A DNA stretch of 64,000 bases, taken from contig CALYDD020000292.1 in NCBI GenBank assembly GCA_944472135.2, positions 83,604 through 147,603 of the forward strand, written 5' to 3'. The stretch comes from Trichobilharzia regenti. Taxonomy: Eukaryota > Platyhelminthes > Trematoda > Strigeidida > Schistosomatidae. The notes beneath the pieces are model-generated. The model had not been told where the DNA came from. It worked only from the letters and a program-made list of their open reading frames with translations, and made no database searches. The position numbers were made by a program, and so were the translations under genes. Below are positions 1 through 11,394 of this stretch, one piece after another. How positions within the stretch are numbered: position 1 is the stretch's first letter; each line of letters starts with the position of its first letter.

Positions 1-57
1 TTTAAACCTTGTTACGGATACTGTTACCAAAAATAGGAAGAAGCATTTCCAAGCAAT

Positions 58-252
58 TCCATATTAGTTTGTTTATTAGATGTATCACACAGTGAAACAG
101 TATTATTTACTGTATGACGTTTCGAAAACTCAAGTTTCGAAGTCGTGTGATTATAATTAATATGATTATGAACAATAAATTTTGTTCGAAACGTCATCCA
201 GTAAATAATACTGTTTCACTGTGTGATACATCTAATAAACAAACTAATATGG
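58..252. repeat. Palindromic terminal-repeat dimer, probably Penelope-related
   Basis: The left arm (58-130) and right arm (180-252) are near-perfect inverted repeats of about 70 bp, running from ccatattagtttgtttatta to the outer copy of its complement. The inner parts carry gacgtttcgaa and ttcgaaacgtc. The same terminal motif (gctcGAAACGTCATCAG) ends the Penelope-like copy at 37176-38527, hence the assignment. Confidence 0.6.
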
Positions 253-632
253 AATAATTTCCAAGAAATTGTAACACGACATCCGAAGCGAAATGGCTAA
301 CTAAGTACCACACCTCTCATATGACAGCATAGGACCTTGCATCCATCACCTGTATAACTGTCCAAATCGGAGGGGAAACAAATAAGCCAATCGTAACAGA
401 CTATGGCAGGACACAAGATGGAGAGCAGATGAAGGGTATGCCGACAGTCAGCAATAATGATATATTTTAAGATAAGATAAGAAAGTATAATCATCATCAG
501 TATTCATAATTAATATTATCAAACTACAAAGTATATGTATTTTTCGTTTCAGACAAACAGTTCGTTATTATAATTTCAATAAATAAAAACAAACAAGACA
601 ACAATAACAACAAAGAAACAAACAACGCCTAC

Positions 633-878
633 CTGTATCATTTTAATCTCTTTGTTAATTGCATCCAATTGATTTTGTATCATTAAAGCTAATCGTTGAG
701 CATCTGTATTCGCAGTGCCAAGATCTGATTGACCTCGGCTAACTGGACTTGTTGCCGCCTCATTATCTGTATCTAACCAATCTGAATTGCCGGCAGTACG
801 TTTAATGCGTTTCAGTGAATTACTATTATTACTGCTATCTAATTCGTCTATGTTTACTTCCCCGTTGTCTAATAGAGA
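633..878 (-). CDS. PPFIA: Liprin-alpha exon F (acidic linker and conserved helix)
   Basis: A 246-bp exon of 82 codons in phase 0 at both ends, with acceptor aacttttcag above 878 and donor gtaggc below 633. It starts SLLDNGEVNIDELDSSNNSN, an acidic linker, and ends TDAQRLALMIQNQLDAINKE then IKMIQ. The end matches vertebrate SDAQTLAMMLQEQLDAINKEIRLIQ, a very conserved helix before the second conserved part of the protein. It also holds WLDTDNEAATSP, comparable in position to the FESDTEMSDIDD segment. The next exon, expected to begin with the EEKE-type residues, lies left of the window or was not detected in 1-632. The intron that separates it from exon E is about 34.4 kb. Confidence 0.95.
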
Positions 879-1009
879 CTGAAAAGTTAGATGAGAAAAA
901 AGAGACAGAATAAGCGTTTGATTAATATTATTATTATTATTATTTAATATAGGCATTATGTTTATTCAGCTTGAGTTTAACAGATAAAAAAAAACATTCT
1001 AACCGAATT

Positions 1010-1345
1010 GATGGTGAAACTCTGTAGAAGATATTCTTGGTGGTTTGGCAGACTGTTAGGGATGTGTAATAGGTGGTGACGGAATAAAGGTGAAATGAAA
1101 ATTTGGGTTGAAGAGGCAGAATTCGAACCATTCACCTCTGACTTACTAGTTCGACGCTCTTCTACCAACTAATCTACGAGAACTAACGGCAATCATCACT
1201 GGTTTTGTAGATCAGCTGATCGAGCGCCATACTTAGCAATACCCAGACTGTTGGTTCGAGTCTTGCAGTCGCAAAATCAAACTTTCAATTCGCATACAAT
1301 CCCCAACACCCATTATAAAGAAAGACTATCTCAGAGAGTTACCAC
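1010..1345. repeat. Family-6 tRNA-like repeat, head-to-head pair
   Basis: The minus arm (1010-1185) has B-box-like attcgaaccattcacctctg; the plus arm (1195-1345) has ttgtagatcagctgatcgag and ttggttcgagtcttgc. No hammerhead motif is seen in this family. Confidence 0.6.
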
Positions 1346-1384
1346 CATCAATGTTTGTGGGTTTCTACATCATCAGACACTGTC

Positions 1385-1990
1385 AACGGGAGATATTTCA
1401 AGGAGGTTATCTTTTTCACTTATCTGGCAAAGCGAAATTGTTTCAACTACAGATACTCAGGACGGATGAAGACATCAAATCCTAGGTCAGAAAGGCAAGA
1501 TGGGCCTTCATCACCTGGAAAGCAGTCTGGGAATCTACTGCACTAAGCATAAAAAAAAAACAAGATTCGAACTTTCAACATCAATGTCAAGACAATAATT
1601 TTAAATGTTAAAGAAACTTGGAATGTGCGTCACTGGGAGCATTTTCAATAGGTTGCTGAAGGCTTCCATCAACAGCTGCCTTTGCTCCACACTGAACATG
1701 AGATAGACAAAATGAAGTTAGAAATAAGAAACTCTTGCAACGAACCAATATGTGCTTTGAGTGACATCACACTGCAGCCCAGGGCACGCGTGTGGGACTC
1801 GAATGGGTAATGGCGAGTTAGGCGTGAGTGTGAGGGTTACATAGAGAACATTGTGTGAAGAAGAGATGAGAGCCTACGGACAACTCAAAGAGCTAGTTAG
1901 AGACGTTCGCGTAAAACAGGATAAAATGAAGATGTTTTGTTGGAGCCCTATGTTCCATTAGGAACCTAAGGGAATAATAATACAATCTAA
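1385..1990 (+). mobile_element. RTE-clade LINE 3' end
   Basis: A decayed copy: the block around 1500-1545 (gggccttcatcacctggaaa), the caacagctgcctttgctcca block near 1671 and the tail agccctatgttccattagga (1944-1963) followed by aataataata. No open frame of note remains. Confidence 0.72.
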
Positions 1991-2619
1991 TGAAGGAGTT
2001 TTTATAAGCATCAATAACCTTCTGCCGTATTCATACATTATAGCTATTTCAATGGTTTTCAGATTGATAATGGTTTGATTAATTTCGGTGTGGACATCGT
2101 GAGAATCCTTGCTTTTAAAGGATTCTCAAACTGACGTCAGTTTGCGACGAAGTCTACATTGGAATTTTCATGATTACCGTCACAGTTTTGAATTGTTGTA
2201 TCCACTGACATTGTTACTGCAAATAACAACTAGTATTGTCATAGCTGTATGGCCTTATCAAAAGTTTGATAACAGTTTTTGGGGAAGAAAGGCAGTATAT
2301 GACGAGAATTGTAAACTTTGGTAGGACTCGTCAGCTGATTATCATACAAACACGATGAAGAAGATTTTTAGCTTAGTTAAATGATACAGGTAAGAGGATA
2401 TCTCCTGAGACAACTAACCACATGCATAGCGATCAGACACGATGTGCATTGTATTCACAGAGAATGCTGAATGCTCGGTCCTTGTTTAAAATCAGAGCTG
2501 AGTATATTGTCTAGGAAGATAGTAAAAGCTTCGCAATAAAACCATACAGCTTGAAGCAGACAATTATATCAATAATAAACATAATTGTTTATCTGGATTA
2601 TGATATTTTTAGGGGATTT

Positions 2620-2800
2620 GGGGGTCATTGAAAACCAGGGAGTACTGGACTACCGTTTCGTCCCAGTTTGGGACTCTTCATTAGTAGGTACACGCGACTC
2701 CATCAGGGATTGAACCTAGCATCTTTAGGTTAACCATTCAGCCACTTTGGACAGAATTCAAACAATCGTGAGTTCTAACTGTGCCAACGCGCGATACAGT
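2620..2800 (-). repeat. Family-3 retroposon
   Basis: The minus strand keeps tgaagagtcccaaactggga and the stem I partner of ggagtactgg, but the core C3 position is A. Head-to-head with 2885-3055. Confidence 0.72.
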
Positions 2801-2884
2801 ACTACCCACGTTGAACTCCAGGAAAGCTTCAGGAAATCCGCCAAATAGCCATCAGACACCTGGATATTGATATGTAGATTATGG

Positions 2885-3055
2885 TATCATTGAATTCTGA
2901 CTGAATTGGCTGAATGGTCAACGAGCTTGATCTCATAACCTGAACGTTACCATCTTTGAACCCTGGGTATGGATCATTGAAGAGTCATAAAATAGGACGA
3001 AACAGTACTCCAGTGCCCTATCTCTAACTTGTACTAGTTCGTGACGAAATCTAAC
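2885..3055 (+). repeat. Family-3 retroposon
   Basis: It includes ggctgaatggtcaacgag (A-box region) and tgaagagtcataaaatagga; core C3 is T. Partner of 2620-2800. Confidence 0.68.
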
Positions 3056-3534
3056 AAGTGAAATTAAATGAATATTGATATCAATTCCAATAAACAACAT
3101 GGATGTTTTGACGACAGATAAGTGTTAAGTTCAAGTTCAATAAGTGTGTATGATCCATAACGAAGTGATAATGTAATTAAAACGAAATGGAAACATCCAT
3201 AAAAGTACATATTGATACATTGAATGGAGTTGCCATGGTAAAGATAATAACGAGTTATAAATATATCTAGAATTTAAATGAAATATCAATATGAAATAAA
3301 ACTGTATCGAGAGTTTAAATTTACAAACTAAAAATAGGAATATAGCGAAAGACTATACCAGTGGGTGAATTGAAATGAAAGAAAATAATTAAAAAGTGTC
3401 CATAACAAAGACGAAATACTCAGAATAGGGTACTTGGTTTCAAATAACACGTTGAGTAACAGGAAACAAAAAATAAATAAATAAACAATGGAGAGAAAAC
3501 AAGACAGAGGATAATAAATCAATACTCGCGATGA
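3056..3534. other. Intron sequence, nothing recognised
   Basis: AT-rich DNA; the minus-strand 64-codon open frame within it is hydrophobic by composition and has no motif. Confidence 0.5.
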
Positions 3535-3790
3535 TATTGACTAGTGTTTGCGCCAAAATCACGAAATGGCAGAAGTTGGAATTCTATGGGCCATTGGATC
3601 GGGGTCTCAGTGACTGATTGATCTACGGAGCTCACCACCTTGTAAATGGAAGGTCTTGGATTCAAATCCCGGTGGGAGTGTGCTGATGAAGAGTCTTAAA
3701 AACTAAAACAAACTCTCCGGTTTTCTAATGGTTCTTTGACTGATGACAGCCCGTGATCAACCTTAAAGCAGATCAAATCACTACAGAACA
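3535..3790 (+). repeat. Family-3 retroposon, single copy
   Basis: Leader, B-box region (attcaaatcccggtggg) and tail are present; the ribozyme part (gatgaagagtcttaaaaact) is decayed. Confidence 0.7.
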
Positions 3791-4029
3791 AGTCTCTTGA
3801 TGACAATTGGTGTAAACATCTAAGGTTAAGAGAACTAAATCTACATTGATGCGATAGCCTTTGGGTTTCTCATTGCTTCTAAAGGTTGATTGTTAATTTT
3901 TAAATTAAAAGTGAATTTAGTATTAGTTAACGGCATGTGTACATTCACGCCTAAGTCCATCATCAACGTGTAATCAGCACACAAAATATACAACTAAATT
4001 ATATAGCGAAAATTACAATACAATTATAT

Positions 4030-4760
4030 GCATATGTTTATATACACAGAATATTCTAGACTAGTAGTCAATAACAATATTAGTGTCTTTTTAATACGAT
4101 CAATTTGTAAAGTAAGATCACAATGGAATTACCACAGTTCATTAAAGATGCTTAAATTATAATAATAATAATAACAAAGATATAGTAGCAAGTAGAATAT
4201 CAACTAAAATTAGGAAAAGTCCACAAAAATTGAGAATCATTCAAACCTAGACGGCCAAGGTAATGATAATATCTGAACTAACTTCTCTTGGATGCACAAA
4301 TTAGGTTTGTTAAGCTTCAGCAATATTTAGTAGTCAAGCTCTTAAGGTGAAATTGAGATTTGTTGGTATGCGATAAATGACTGTGAAAGCCTGGTTAACA
4401 TCAATCAATCTTGTGTTCTGTATCCACAAGATGAGATAGAATAGCTCTACGAATAGATTTTGTTTGTCCTTTACTTAAGAACACAAGGTGATGTTCGGGA
4501 TTCGACGAGAAACACGCCTAATTGTACGGCCTATGTAACCAGGTTTGAATGATTCTCAATTTTTGTGGAATTTTCCTAATTTTAGTTGATATTTGATTTG
4601 CTATTATATCTTTATTATTATTATTATAATTTAAGCATCTTTAATGAACTGTGGTAATTCCATTGATCTTTACAAATCGATATTAATTAAAAAAACACTA
4701 ATATTGTTATCGACTACTAATCTAGAATATTCTATGTATATAAAAATCTGCATATACTTG
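4030..4760 (-). mobile_element. Penelope-like fragment flanked by a long inverted repeat
   Basis: The centre (about 4541 down to 4258), read on the minus strand, gives GYIGRTIRRVSRRIPN and then NQAFTVIYRIPTNLNFTLRA, the nuclease end of a Penelope-like element. It is followed by its 3' terminal segment at 4257-4030. The same terminal segment appears in inverted orientation at 4541-4755, so the copy sits inside arms of about 215-225 bp that differ by scattered mismatches and small gaps. Inverted terminal copies are a known habit of this class. Stops interrupt the coding part. Confidence 0.72.
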
Positions 4761-4769
4761 TAGAGCGAG

Positions 4770-5770
4770 AAGAGGAATTTATCGAAAAGGATATTCTTTG
4801 CTCAACTAAATTATAAACTATTATTCGACTGATTTGTGTTCATCAGTCAGTTGTCCAGTCATTCACTCATCCTTTGAATAAATATCTTAAAGGCAAAGTG
4901 ATTGACTTTTGTATTGAGATGCAACAACCATGAACTTCTACGGTAACATGTATGTCTCTTGAAGATATTCAGATTATTTAAATCTTGCTCCATAGTTTCA
5001 ATAGGCACGAAATCCTGGTTCAAAATGTCATCCAAACATGACTGTTATCGATATGTTAACTTATGAACTGAATAGATTGCTTAAGATGAAAATAGATTAC
5101 TGATAAGTTGGGATAATCTTCCGAAATTCAGCTTCTATCTGCAGAATATACTTTGGTTTAAATAAAACAAACACTCACGCACACACAATAATTACAGTCA
5201 ACAACCATCACCTCATTTCGATGTTAGTGACATAATCTAACTATCACACACACACACACACACACACACTTGTACTTAGACAGTAACTGGGGTGCGTCCA
5301 CTGACAAAGCATCTTTTCTACTTGTTTCTTCTTGTAGTTTTACACAGCTGCTTTTATAAACTTCATTTAAGTAGATACGCTGCCTGAACAGGTACCTGAA
5401 TATCCCTGGAATATTCAAGCTTTACTGCAGCTGTTATTGTTGGTCATTAGAAGAACAAAACAGCCATCTACGTCCCCCTCGCGTACGCACACGCACACAC
5501 ACACACACACATTGAACATTACACTTTATGGATCTTAACTCTAAACAGATGATGATCAATCATTCTAACAGTGGTAATAAAAATAACAATCTTAGGTATT
5601 GTGAGTAAGGAAAGCATTATATAGAAATAATACTGTTTACCTAAGAGATTATTGAATCTATGAAACGACGTTAAATTTTTAATGCGAATGTATTTACATT
5701 ATGTCACTAACTGGGTTTATTACACTCACTCATACATTTTGATTAATGTATATTGCTAACAAATAAAAGA
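4770..5770. other. Intron sequence with CA repeats
   Basis: Apart from the two CA runs and possible Penelope flank up to about 4870, I see no gene or repeat family. Confidence 0.45.
5246..5269. repeat. CA microsatellite
   Basis: Twelve CA units; a further CA run is at 5487-5511. Confidence 0.95.
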
Positions 5771-5774
5771 ATAG

Positions 5775-6470
5775 ACAGGGCCTCGAGTAAACATAGAGAA
5801 GATAGAGGTGATGAAGAAAGCACCAATCATTTATTAACAGAATAAATCTGGAAGACATCAATTTCCTCCCTTATCTAGGTAGCACCGTCTGAACTACGTG
5901 CGATAGCAATACGAATGAATCGGAAAGATAAGACGGACCTTCATCACTCTGAAATCAGTTTGTAAATCCGCTGCACTCAACATAAAGAACAAAATTAGTA
6001 CTTTTAACACCAATGTCTAGTCAGTTATTTCTTCTATTATGAATCAGAAACTTGCCATGTGAATCAAAAGAAGCAAATTTTTATCAACAGCTGCCTTCGT
6101 TGACTCCATACTGAAGACCAGATGGCAAGTCAGAAAGAATAAGCAACAAGAAGCTCCGAGAACGAACCAATCAAAGACTTATTGCTCAACCAATATACCA
6201 TAGAAAATGAAGATGGATTGGACACGCGCTGAGGAGACTGTTGGGTGACCTCGCGCACAAATCACACCCTCAAGTGGAACTCGCAAATGCGAGACGACAA
6301 CTTGAGCGTGGGTGTAAGGGTGATTATGAAGGAGATCGTATGAGGAGGAGATAAAAGCCTATAGGTAATCGTGGGCCATTTGGAGAGGACTGCAAAGAAC
6401 AGGGGAAATGGAGATGTGGTATTGAAGCCCTATGGTCCATTCAGAACCCGCGGGAATAGTAATAATTTGT
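5775..6470 (+). mobile_element. RTE-clade LINE 3' end
   Basis: It carries the same order of blocks as the copy at 1385-1990: ttcatcactctgaaatcagt, caacagctgccttcgttgac, gatggattggacacgcgctg, ggaggagataaaagcctata and the tail ttgaagccctatggtccatt, ending in aatagtaataatt. Stops are frequent. Confidence 0.75.
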
Positions 6471-6474
6471 ATTC

Positions 6475-7080
6475 ATTCGACGATCCGTAATGGTGTGTCA
6501 CACTCGGACAAAGCAACTGACCAGTCCTCAGAGGTTTTCAACAGTTCTTAAAGTGATGTCGGTAACTACACTGAAACCAATTCAAACCCATAAAGGACGC
6601 AGACAGCCTACGACTACTGAGATTATTTATTTAGTAGCATATAAAGTATTACGAGTATCTAAGGCCTAACTATTTTCAGAGAAAGGAATAACGATATTGT
6701 ACTATGATCAGATAAAACGAAGAAATCAAAAAAGTAATTTTTTTACCCTGCTTTCTATTAAACAACCTAAGTAAATATTAAGGATGACCTTAAAAAGACC
6801 AATGACATTTGTCATCGCAAAATAGTAACGCACAGTATGGTTATTGCAGATGAAGTATAAGTCATCTGACTGACAAGAAATGGACTCTGAATTTTTCATA
6901 CAAATTATATTATCGAAGAGTAAAGATCAAGTGGAGTGGAGTCATTTAATTATTGGTGTGCGTTAAATGGATGAGAAATGTAACTGTCATCATGTACATG
7001 ACATGTAAGACTGTCTCATAGGTGTGTTGAAAAAAGAAAGATCTTCAAACACGAAATACTATTCTTATGGGTACAGTAAG
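6475..7080. other. Intron sequence, nothing recognised
   Basis: Between an RTE copy and a family-3 copy; no open frame or structure of note. Confidence 0.45.
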
Positions 7081-7084
7081 TCGG

Positions 7085-7365
7085 ACGTAAGGACAAATAC
7101 TCGCCGAAGACATTGGCTAGCGGTCGCGCTATGTCGTGAATTCGCAGAAGTTAGAATTCAAGGACCATTGGATCGGGTCCCAGTGGCCTAATGGTATACG
7201 AGCTCGCCTTGTAACCGGAAGGTCCTGGGTTCGAATCCCGGTGGGTGCGTACTGCTGAAGAGTCCCAAACTAGGACGAAGCAGCTGTCCAGTACTCCCAG
7301 GTCTTCCAATGGTTCTCTAACTAATGTCAGCTCATGATGAAATCCTGTAATCCAAGAATTATTAT
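7085..7365 (+). repeat. Family-3 retroposon (tRNA-like head, hammerhead core)
   Basis: The best copy of this family. Order: leader (ctcgccgaagacattggcta), a segment ending ggatcgggtcccagtggcc, a tRNA-like head with anticodon-loop-like CTTGTAA and B box GGTTCGAATCC, then a hammerhead motif at 7249-7294, then tcttccaatggttctctaac and a tail gtcagctcatgatgaaatcc. The head resembles tRNA-Thr(TGT). It forms an inverted pair with 7437-7735. Confidence 0.82.
7249..7294 (+). ncRNA. Hammerhead ribozyme motif, near-canonical
   Basis: Stem I GTACTG (7249-7254) pairs perfectly with CAGTAC (7289-7294). The core is CTGAAGA (7255-7261); stem II is GTCC (7262-7265) with GGAC (7273-7276) and loop CAAACTA; then GAA (7277-7279), a two-pair stem III with loop, and TC at 7287-7288 as the cleavage site. 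The one deviation is G at 7280 where A15.1 is normal. The layout is that of the known Schistosoma hammerhead with a minimal stem III. Activity is not certain. Confidence 0.72.
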
Positions 7366-8210
7366 TCCTTTGGGCATCCAAGTGCAACATAGGCTTTCAG
7401 CAGAACATCTCTATTTCACTCAGTTGTCTACAGTCTTTTTTTGATGGTTAAAAGACTTCATCATGAGCTGACATCAGTTAGAGAACCATTGGAAACCAAT
7501 CAGGAGGGAATACTGAACAGCTGCTTTGTTGTATTTCGGGATTATTCATCAGTACGCACCAATCGGGGTTCGGAGGCAGGACCTTCCGGTTACAAGGCCA
7601 GCGAGGTAGCTCGCAGACCATTCAGCCACTGGGACCCAATCCAGTGGCCAGTCGAGAATTCGAACTTCTGCCAATTCACGATATTGTGCGACCACTAGCC
7701 AATGTCTTCGGCGAGTATTTGTCCTCACGTCCGACTTCCTGTACCCATAAGCTTTTATTTCCTCCGCACATAATCTTCTGTCGCGTCAGCCTGGCACTCA
7801 CACCCATATGTCGTCATTTCCTGTTCGGGTTATACTCTAGGCCCTGCGCTTCATGTGTGATGCCGCGCAATAGTCTCTTCAGCGTATGCCCAATCCGTTG
7901 CATATTTTGTTGATCTATGGGTTCTTGGGTTTTTCGTTGTCACAGTCCCTTGCTGATAATCTTATGTTGTTCGCTATCTAATCTTCAGTGTGCAGTAGCA
8001 AAGGCAACTATCAACTGAAGCTTGAAGTAGCCTTTTGTAAGTGCTTTAGGTGACGTGCACGCAAATTCTCTTGACCCCGTATAGATGCACTGAAATGACA
8101 TTAGTGTATTGCAGATCCGACTCCTGTTCCTTATATTACGAGTATGTGGCACTATCATATAGCTGTTGAATGAGGTTTATAAAGGCTTGGGGCGTTCCAT
8201 AGTGTGAAAG
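7366..8210 (-). mobile_element. RTE-clade LINE 3' part, interrupted
   Basis: The 3' tail is at 7366-7436 and the body resumes at about 7736-8210; the part between is a family-3 retroposon (7437-7735) in the same orientation. Minus-strand blocks around 7860-7960 match the VTWRR-region DNA of other RTE copies. The coding frame is lost. Confidence 0.65.
7437..7735 (-). repeat. Family-3 retroposon
   Basis: Minus-strand partner of 7085-7365, tail to tail with RTE tail DNA between them. The hammerhead region (7512-7555) is badly damaged. Confidence 0.78.
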
Positions 8211-8320
8211 CTGGTAATATAAAATTCGATGGAGTTGAGGTAGAGTTTTGACTACAGTTCTGTTTGGCGATGATGATGCATAGCGCCAACTTTATTAATC
8301 CTTACATGTTTCGCTTTCCC

Positions 8321-8342
8321 TGACTGACTGACTGACTGACTG
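8321..8342. repeat. TGAC tetranucleotide repeat
   Basis: Five and a half units of TGAC. Confidence 0.95.
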
Positions 8343-8559
8343 GCTGGTTTCAACGTAGAACTTTGCACAGGTGTGCAGCCGTTTGAGTTACCACAATTCA
8401 AATAGCACTCGAAGTAAAAGAGAGTAAAGGGAGACTCAAAAAAGAGATAATAAACAGAAGTGTCAGGCGAAAAGAATAATAATATGTTAGAACAATAGAG
8501 TTTTACTGGATATGATAAATCAAAAGGGTGAATGCATCTGTACCAGCCATTGAAAACAA

Positions 8560-8850
8560 TTTTGAGCCATATCACCATATTGTCGCTAGCCATTGGTTCT
8601 TACCATCCAAAGACCCAAACCAGTCAGGAAGTCCACACCTCCCTAAGTGACTTATTTGCTTTCCTTAAATCCAGCTTGTTCCGTGTGGTGTTCTGCATCT
8701 GGAGTATCCTGTATTCTCTCCAACAAGACACGGCTAAATATTTTGTTTGGAATTGACAAGAGCGTGATTCCATGCCAGTTTAATCCAAGAATACGAATAA
8801 TATAACCAAAGCATTTAAGGTAAACATCTTCATGTATCACGATAAACCAC
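8560..8850 (-). mobile_element. RTE-clade LINE, RT fragment
   Basis: The minus strand reads GLNWHGITLLSIPNKIFSRV then LLERIQDTPDAE and EQAGFKESK (8840-8652). This is the RT2 block W.GITLLSIP.K..SRVLLERI of RTE elements, followed by degraded flanks. Confidence 0.78.
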
Positions 8851-9324
8851 CAAACTCAATGAGAATCGGAATTAGAATGGCATTAACAATAATTTCGCTG
8901 ATATTCAAATGTTTACGCTGTAAAGAAAGTATTTTACCTCTATAAAACCATTTTTTAAAAAAGCATGTACAAATATTGACCAATTTAATATGATAACTAT
9001 TAAAGCCGACAGCATTGGGATTCGTACCACTCCCTAACCCACTTCTACTGAATAGATAAAAAAAATTAATCTGTTAATTATGTTTCAGTTTCAATTCAGT
9101 TTCCTTGGGGATTTTGCAGTGAGTTGTTTATCAAATGATTGAATAATGTAAAACTGTACAACCCCCTTGAATCTATCTTCAGAGAACACACACTTCAATG
9201 GCATGCAATGCTAGCAGAACGTACTCATCAAGCATGCTTATTCATATAATTCTGCTACGCTGATGTATACTTTCTGTATACTTCTATTCCAGTATTTTGT
9301 ATGTTGCACACTTTCATAATGCTT

Positions 9325-9512
9325 ATACCACACTAGTGATAGAATGTTCGCCAACCATCTACTTGGCTTTAGGTTCGATTCCCAGCCAACGCACTTAGCC
9401 GATAGTCAGACCAGTAAAGATGAAAGATTCGGCATAAAGTTAACAAGCTCACGCTGCATAAGAAACGCCAGTGCTACTGAAACCTTAAAACCTTACAGCT
9501 TGAAGCTGTATG
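9325..9512 (+). repeat. SINE family 2, diverged
   Basis: It holds agaatgttcgccaaccatct, B box ggttcgattcc and a shortened tail (acagcttgaagctgta). Diverged but in correct order. Confidence 0.6.
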
Positions 9513-9514
9513 TA

Positions 9515-10325
9515 TACCTGATTGGTAATCTGAACTAAGCTGGTTCAAGTCTGAGTCGGTGCGACTCAGATTATCACTTCACTTTCAATCATTTATCAAC
9601 CATTAATATTTATTTATTATTTACTAACATTTACAATATGTATTATGATTGACTGTTCATGAAAATATACGCCCTTCTCAAAATTAATTATCTGTCAATC
9701 ACAAATTTTGGCAATTAATTTCAATCCATTACACATATGGTTGTGAACTGTGTGTAATAAATAGCGAGTATCACTTTTTTCACACATTTTGTTGAACAAA
9801 GACTTAAGATTTGAATCACATTATTATCATTGTTATTGCCATCTTTAGGAAAATGAATCAGTAGGCTTTGTTTTAATAGGAAAGTGCTTAACATATATGT
9901 ACCATATGGCAGCCAACACATTTGTATACTACTATATACTAGGTGATGACTGAAACGATGTACACTATGCAGAACATATGCACACCATTATCGATGACCA
10001 ATTCTATAGGCTAAAATGACAAATATCTTATTTGGCTGATGATAGTTAGAAGTAGAATCTAGGACCTTACGCTTCATCCGTCTCGTGACTAGTGCCTGCA
10101 ACCTCTCCTCCCACCCGCCATGAGACTCGAGCCTCGCAGTCATCTTTTCAAAAGGCAAAGTGATGTGTAATACTAAGGCACTGGGCCACGAAACCCATCT
10201 CTTGTGCAACAGATAACATTTTTTTTTATTGTCAAAGCATCCATACCAGGATATTTTGACAGAGACACTAGATTTCTATTCAATTAAATGAACTAATCTG
10301 TGATCAAATTTAAATTTTTTTTCCT
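9515..10325. other. Intron sequence, minor family-6 trace
   Basis: 9520-9605 has a faint family-6 end (gctggttcaagtctgagtcg). The rest holds nothing recognised. Confidence 0.4.
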
Positions 10326-10329
10326 TCAC

Positions 10330-10544
10330 ATTCTCAGTGAAGGATGGGGCTTCAAGCTAGTGGCTTGAAGTTTCTGTAGCAGTGTTCAATTTTTACAGAA
10401 TGGGGTTGCTAGCCTCATGTCCGACCTTTCCTCTTTACCTGCATTATTTCTGGCTTAGCGAGGTAAAGGAGTGCGTCGGCCGGGGATCGAACCCCGAACC
10501 ATGTGCATAATCAGCGAGCGTCCTAGCCACTATGCCACCGACGC
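10330..10544 (-). repeat. SINE family 2
   Basis: Full-length minus-strand copy; its outer head end reads atgccaccgacgca and its tail ggcttcaagctag. Confidence 0.8.
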
Positions 10545-10694
10545 ACTGAAATCGAAATAAATAAATCAAGTTCCTACAAACTAATTTTTCAAAACTGATC
10601 CGACACTTGCTAGTAACCGATTACAGGATGAAGTTGATTGAAGCTCGAATGAGAAGTCGCAACCAGTGTGCTCCATTCGGTCGAGAGTGAAGAC

Positions 10695-10990
10695 AAATAA
10701 ATACCCGTCGATTAAATTGGCTGTTGGTCGCGCTAAAATCACAAATTGGTAGAAGTTGGAATTCATGGGCTAGCCATTGGATCGGGTCCTGGTTGCTGAA
10801 TGGGCGTCTGCGAGCTTGCCTTGAAACCAGAACGTCATGAATTCGGAGCCTTGTGAGCGCATACTGCCAGTGAGTCCCAAACTAGGCTAACGAAACAACT
10901 GTCCGGTATTCCTCCCTATTTGGTTTGCCGATGGTTCTCTAACTGACGTCAGCTCGTGATCAAACTTGAAACAAATGAAATCCCTGCAAA
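10695..10990 (+). repeat. Family-3 retroposon, single copy
   Basis: Leader-to-tail copy; the ribozyme core reads cagtgagtcccaaactaggc and has lost the CTGANGA box. Confidence 0.7.
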
Positions 10991-11190
10991 CTAAACCCTT
11001 GAAAATTCAGAAATATAACTACAGTAATAGGTAGCACGAAGACAAGTTAAGTAAGTAGATTTCATTATGACTCGTGGTGTTCAGCGAACAAAGGGGGGCA
11101 GACACAGTCTTTTGATAAGTGCATGAAGTATCTTGTGAAAATGGTGTGGGTGTCGCGGTAAATATTGTATATATGCGTATGTATATATGT

Positions 11191-11390
11191 GCGTCGGTGG
11201 CACAGTGGTTAGGACTCTCGCCGACCATGCACATGGTCCGAGGTTTGATCCCCTGCCGACGCACACCTGATATCTATGGTTGGTCTGCAAAATTTGGACT
11301 GACGATATCCATGCTGAAAATTCCATACTTGTACCAAAAATACAGTGTGGAATCAAGCTGTAATCAAAAATAAATAAAAATAAAAAAAAT
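11191..11390 (+). repeat. SINE family 1 (tRNA-like head, CR1-type tail)
   Basis: The best-kept copy. The head GCGTCGGTGGCACAGTGG to CCGACGCA pairs at its ends (GCGTCGG with CCGACGC, seven perfect pairs) and holds A-box-like TGGCACAGTGG and B-box-like GGTTTGATCCC. A middle part (caaaatttggactgacgata) leads to the tail gctgaaaattccatacttgt ... aatcaagctgtaatc and an A/T-rich end. The head implies pol III transcription; the tail resembles the CR1 3' end at 56801-56852. Confidence 0.85.
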
Positions 11391-11394
11391 AAAT

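Noticed and set aside
7196..7250. Genuine tRNA-Thr gene
   Set aside because: Anticodon loop and T arm are tRNA-like, but the acceptor and D arms do not pair and the same sequence is repeated many times as the head of a retroposon.
11191..11263. Genuine tRNA gene at the head of SINE family 1
   Set aside because: The acceptor stem pairs well, but the unit is always followed by the same body and tail, so it is a retroposon head.
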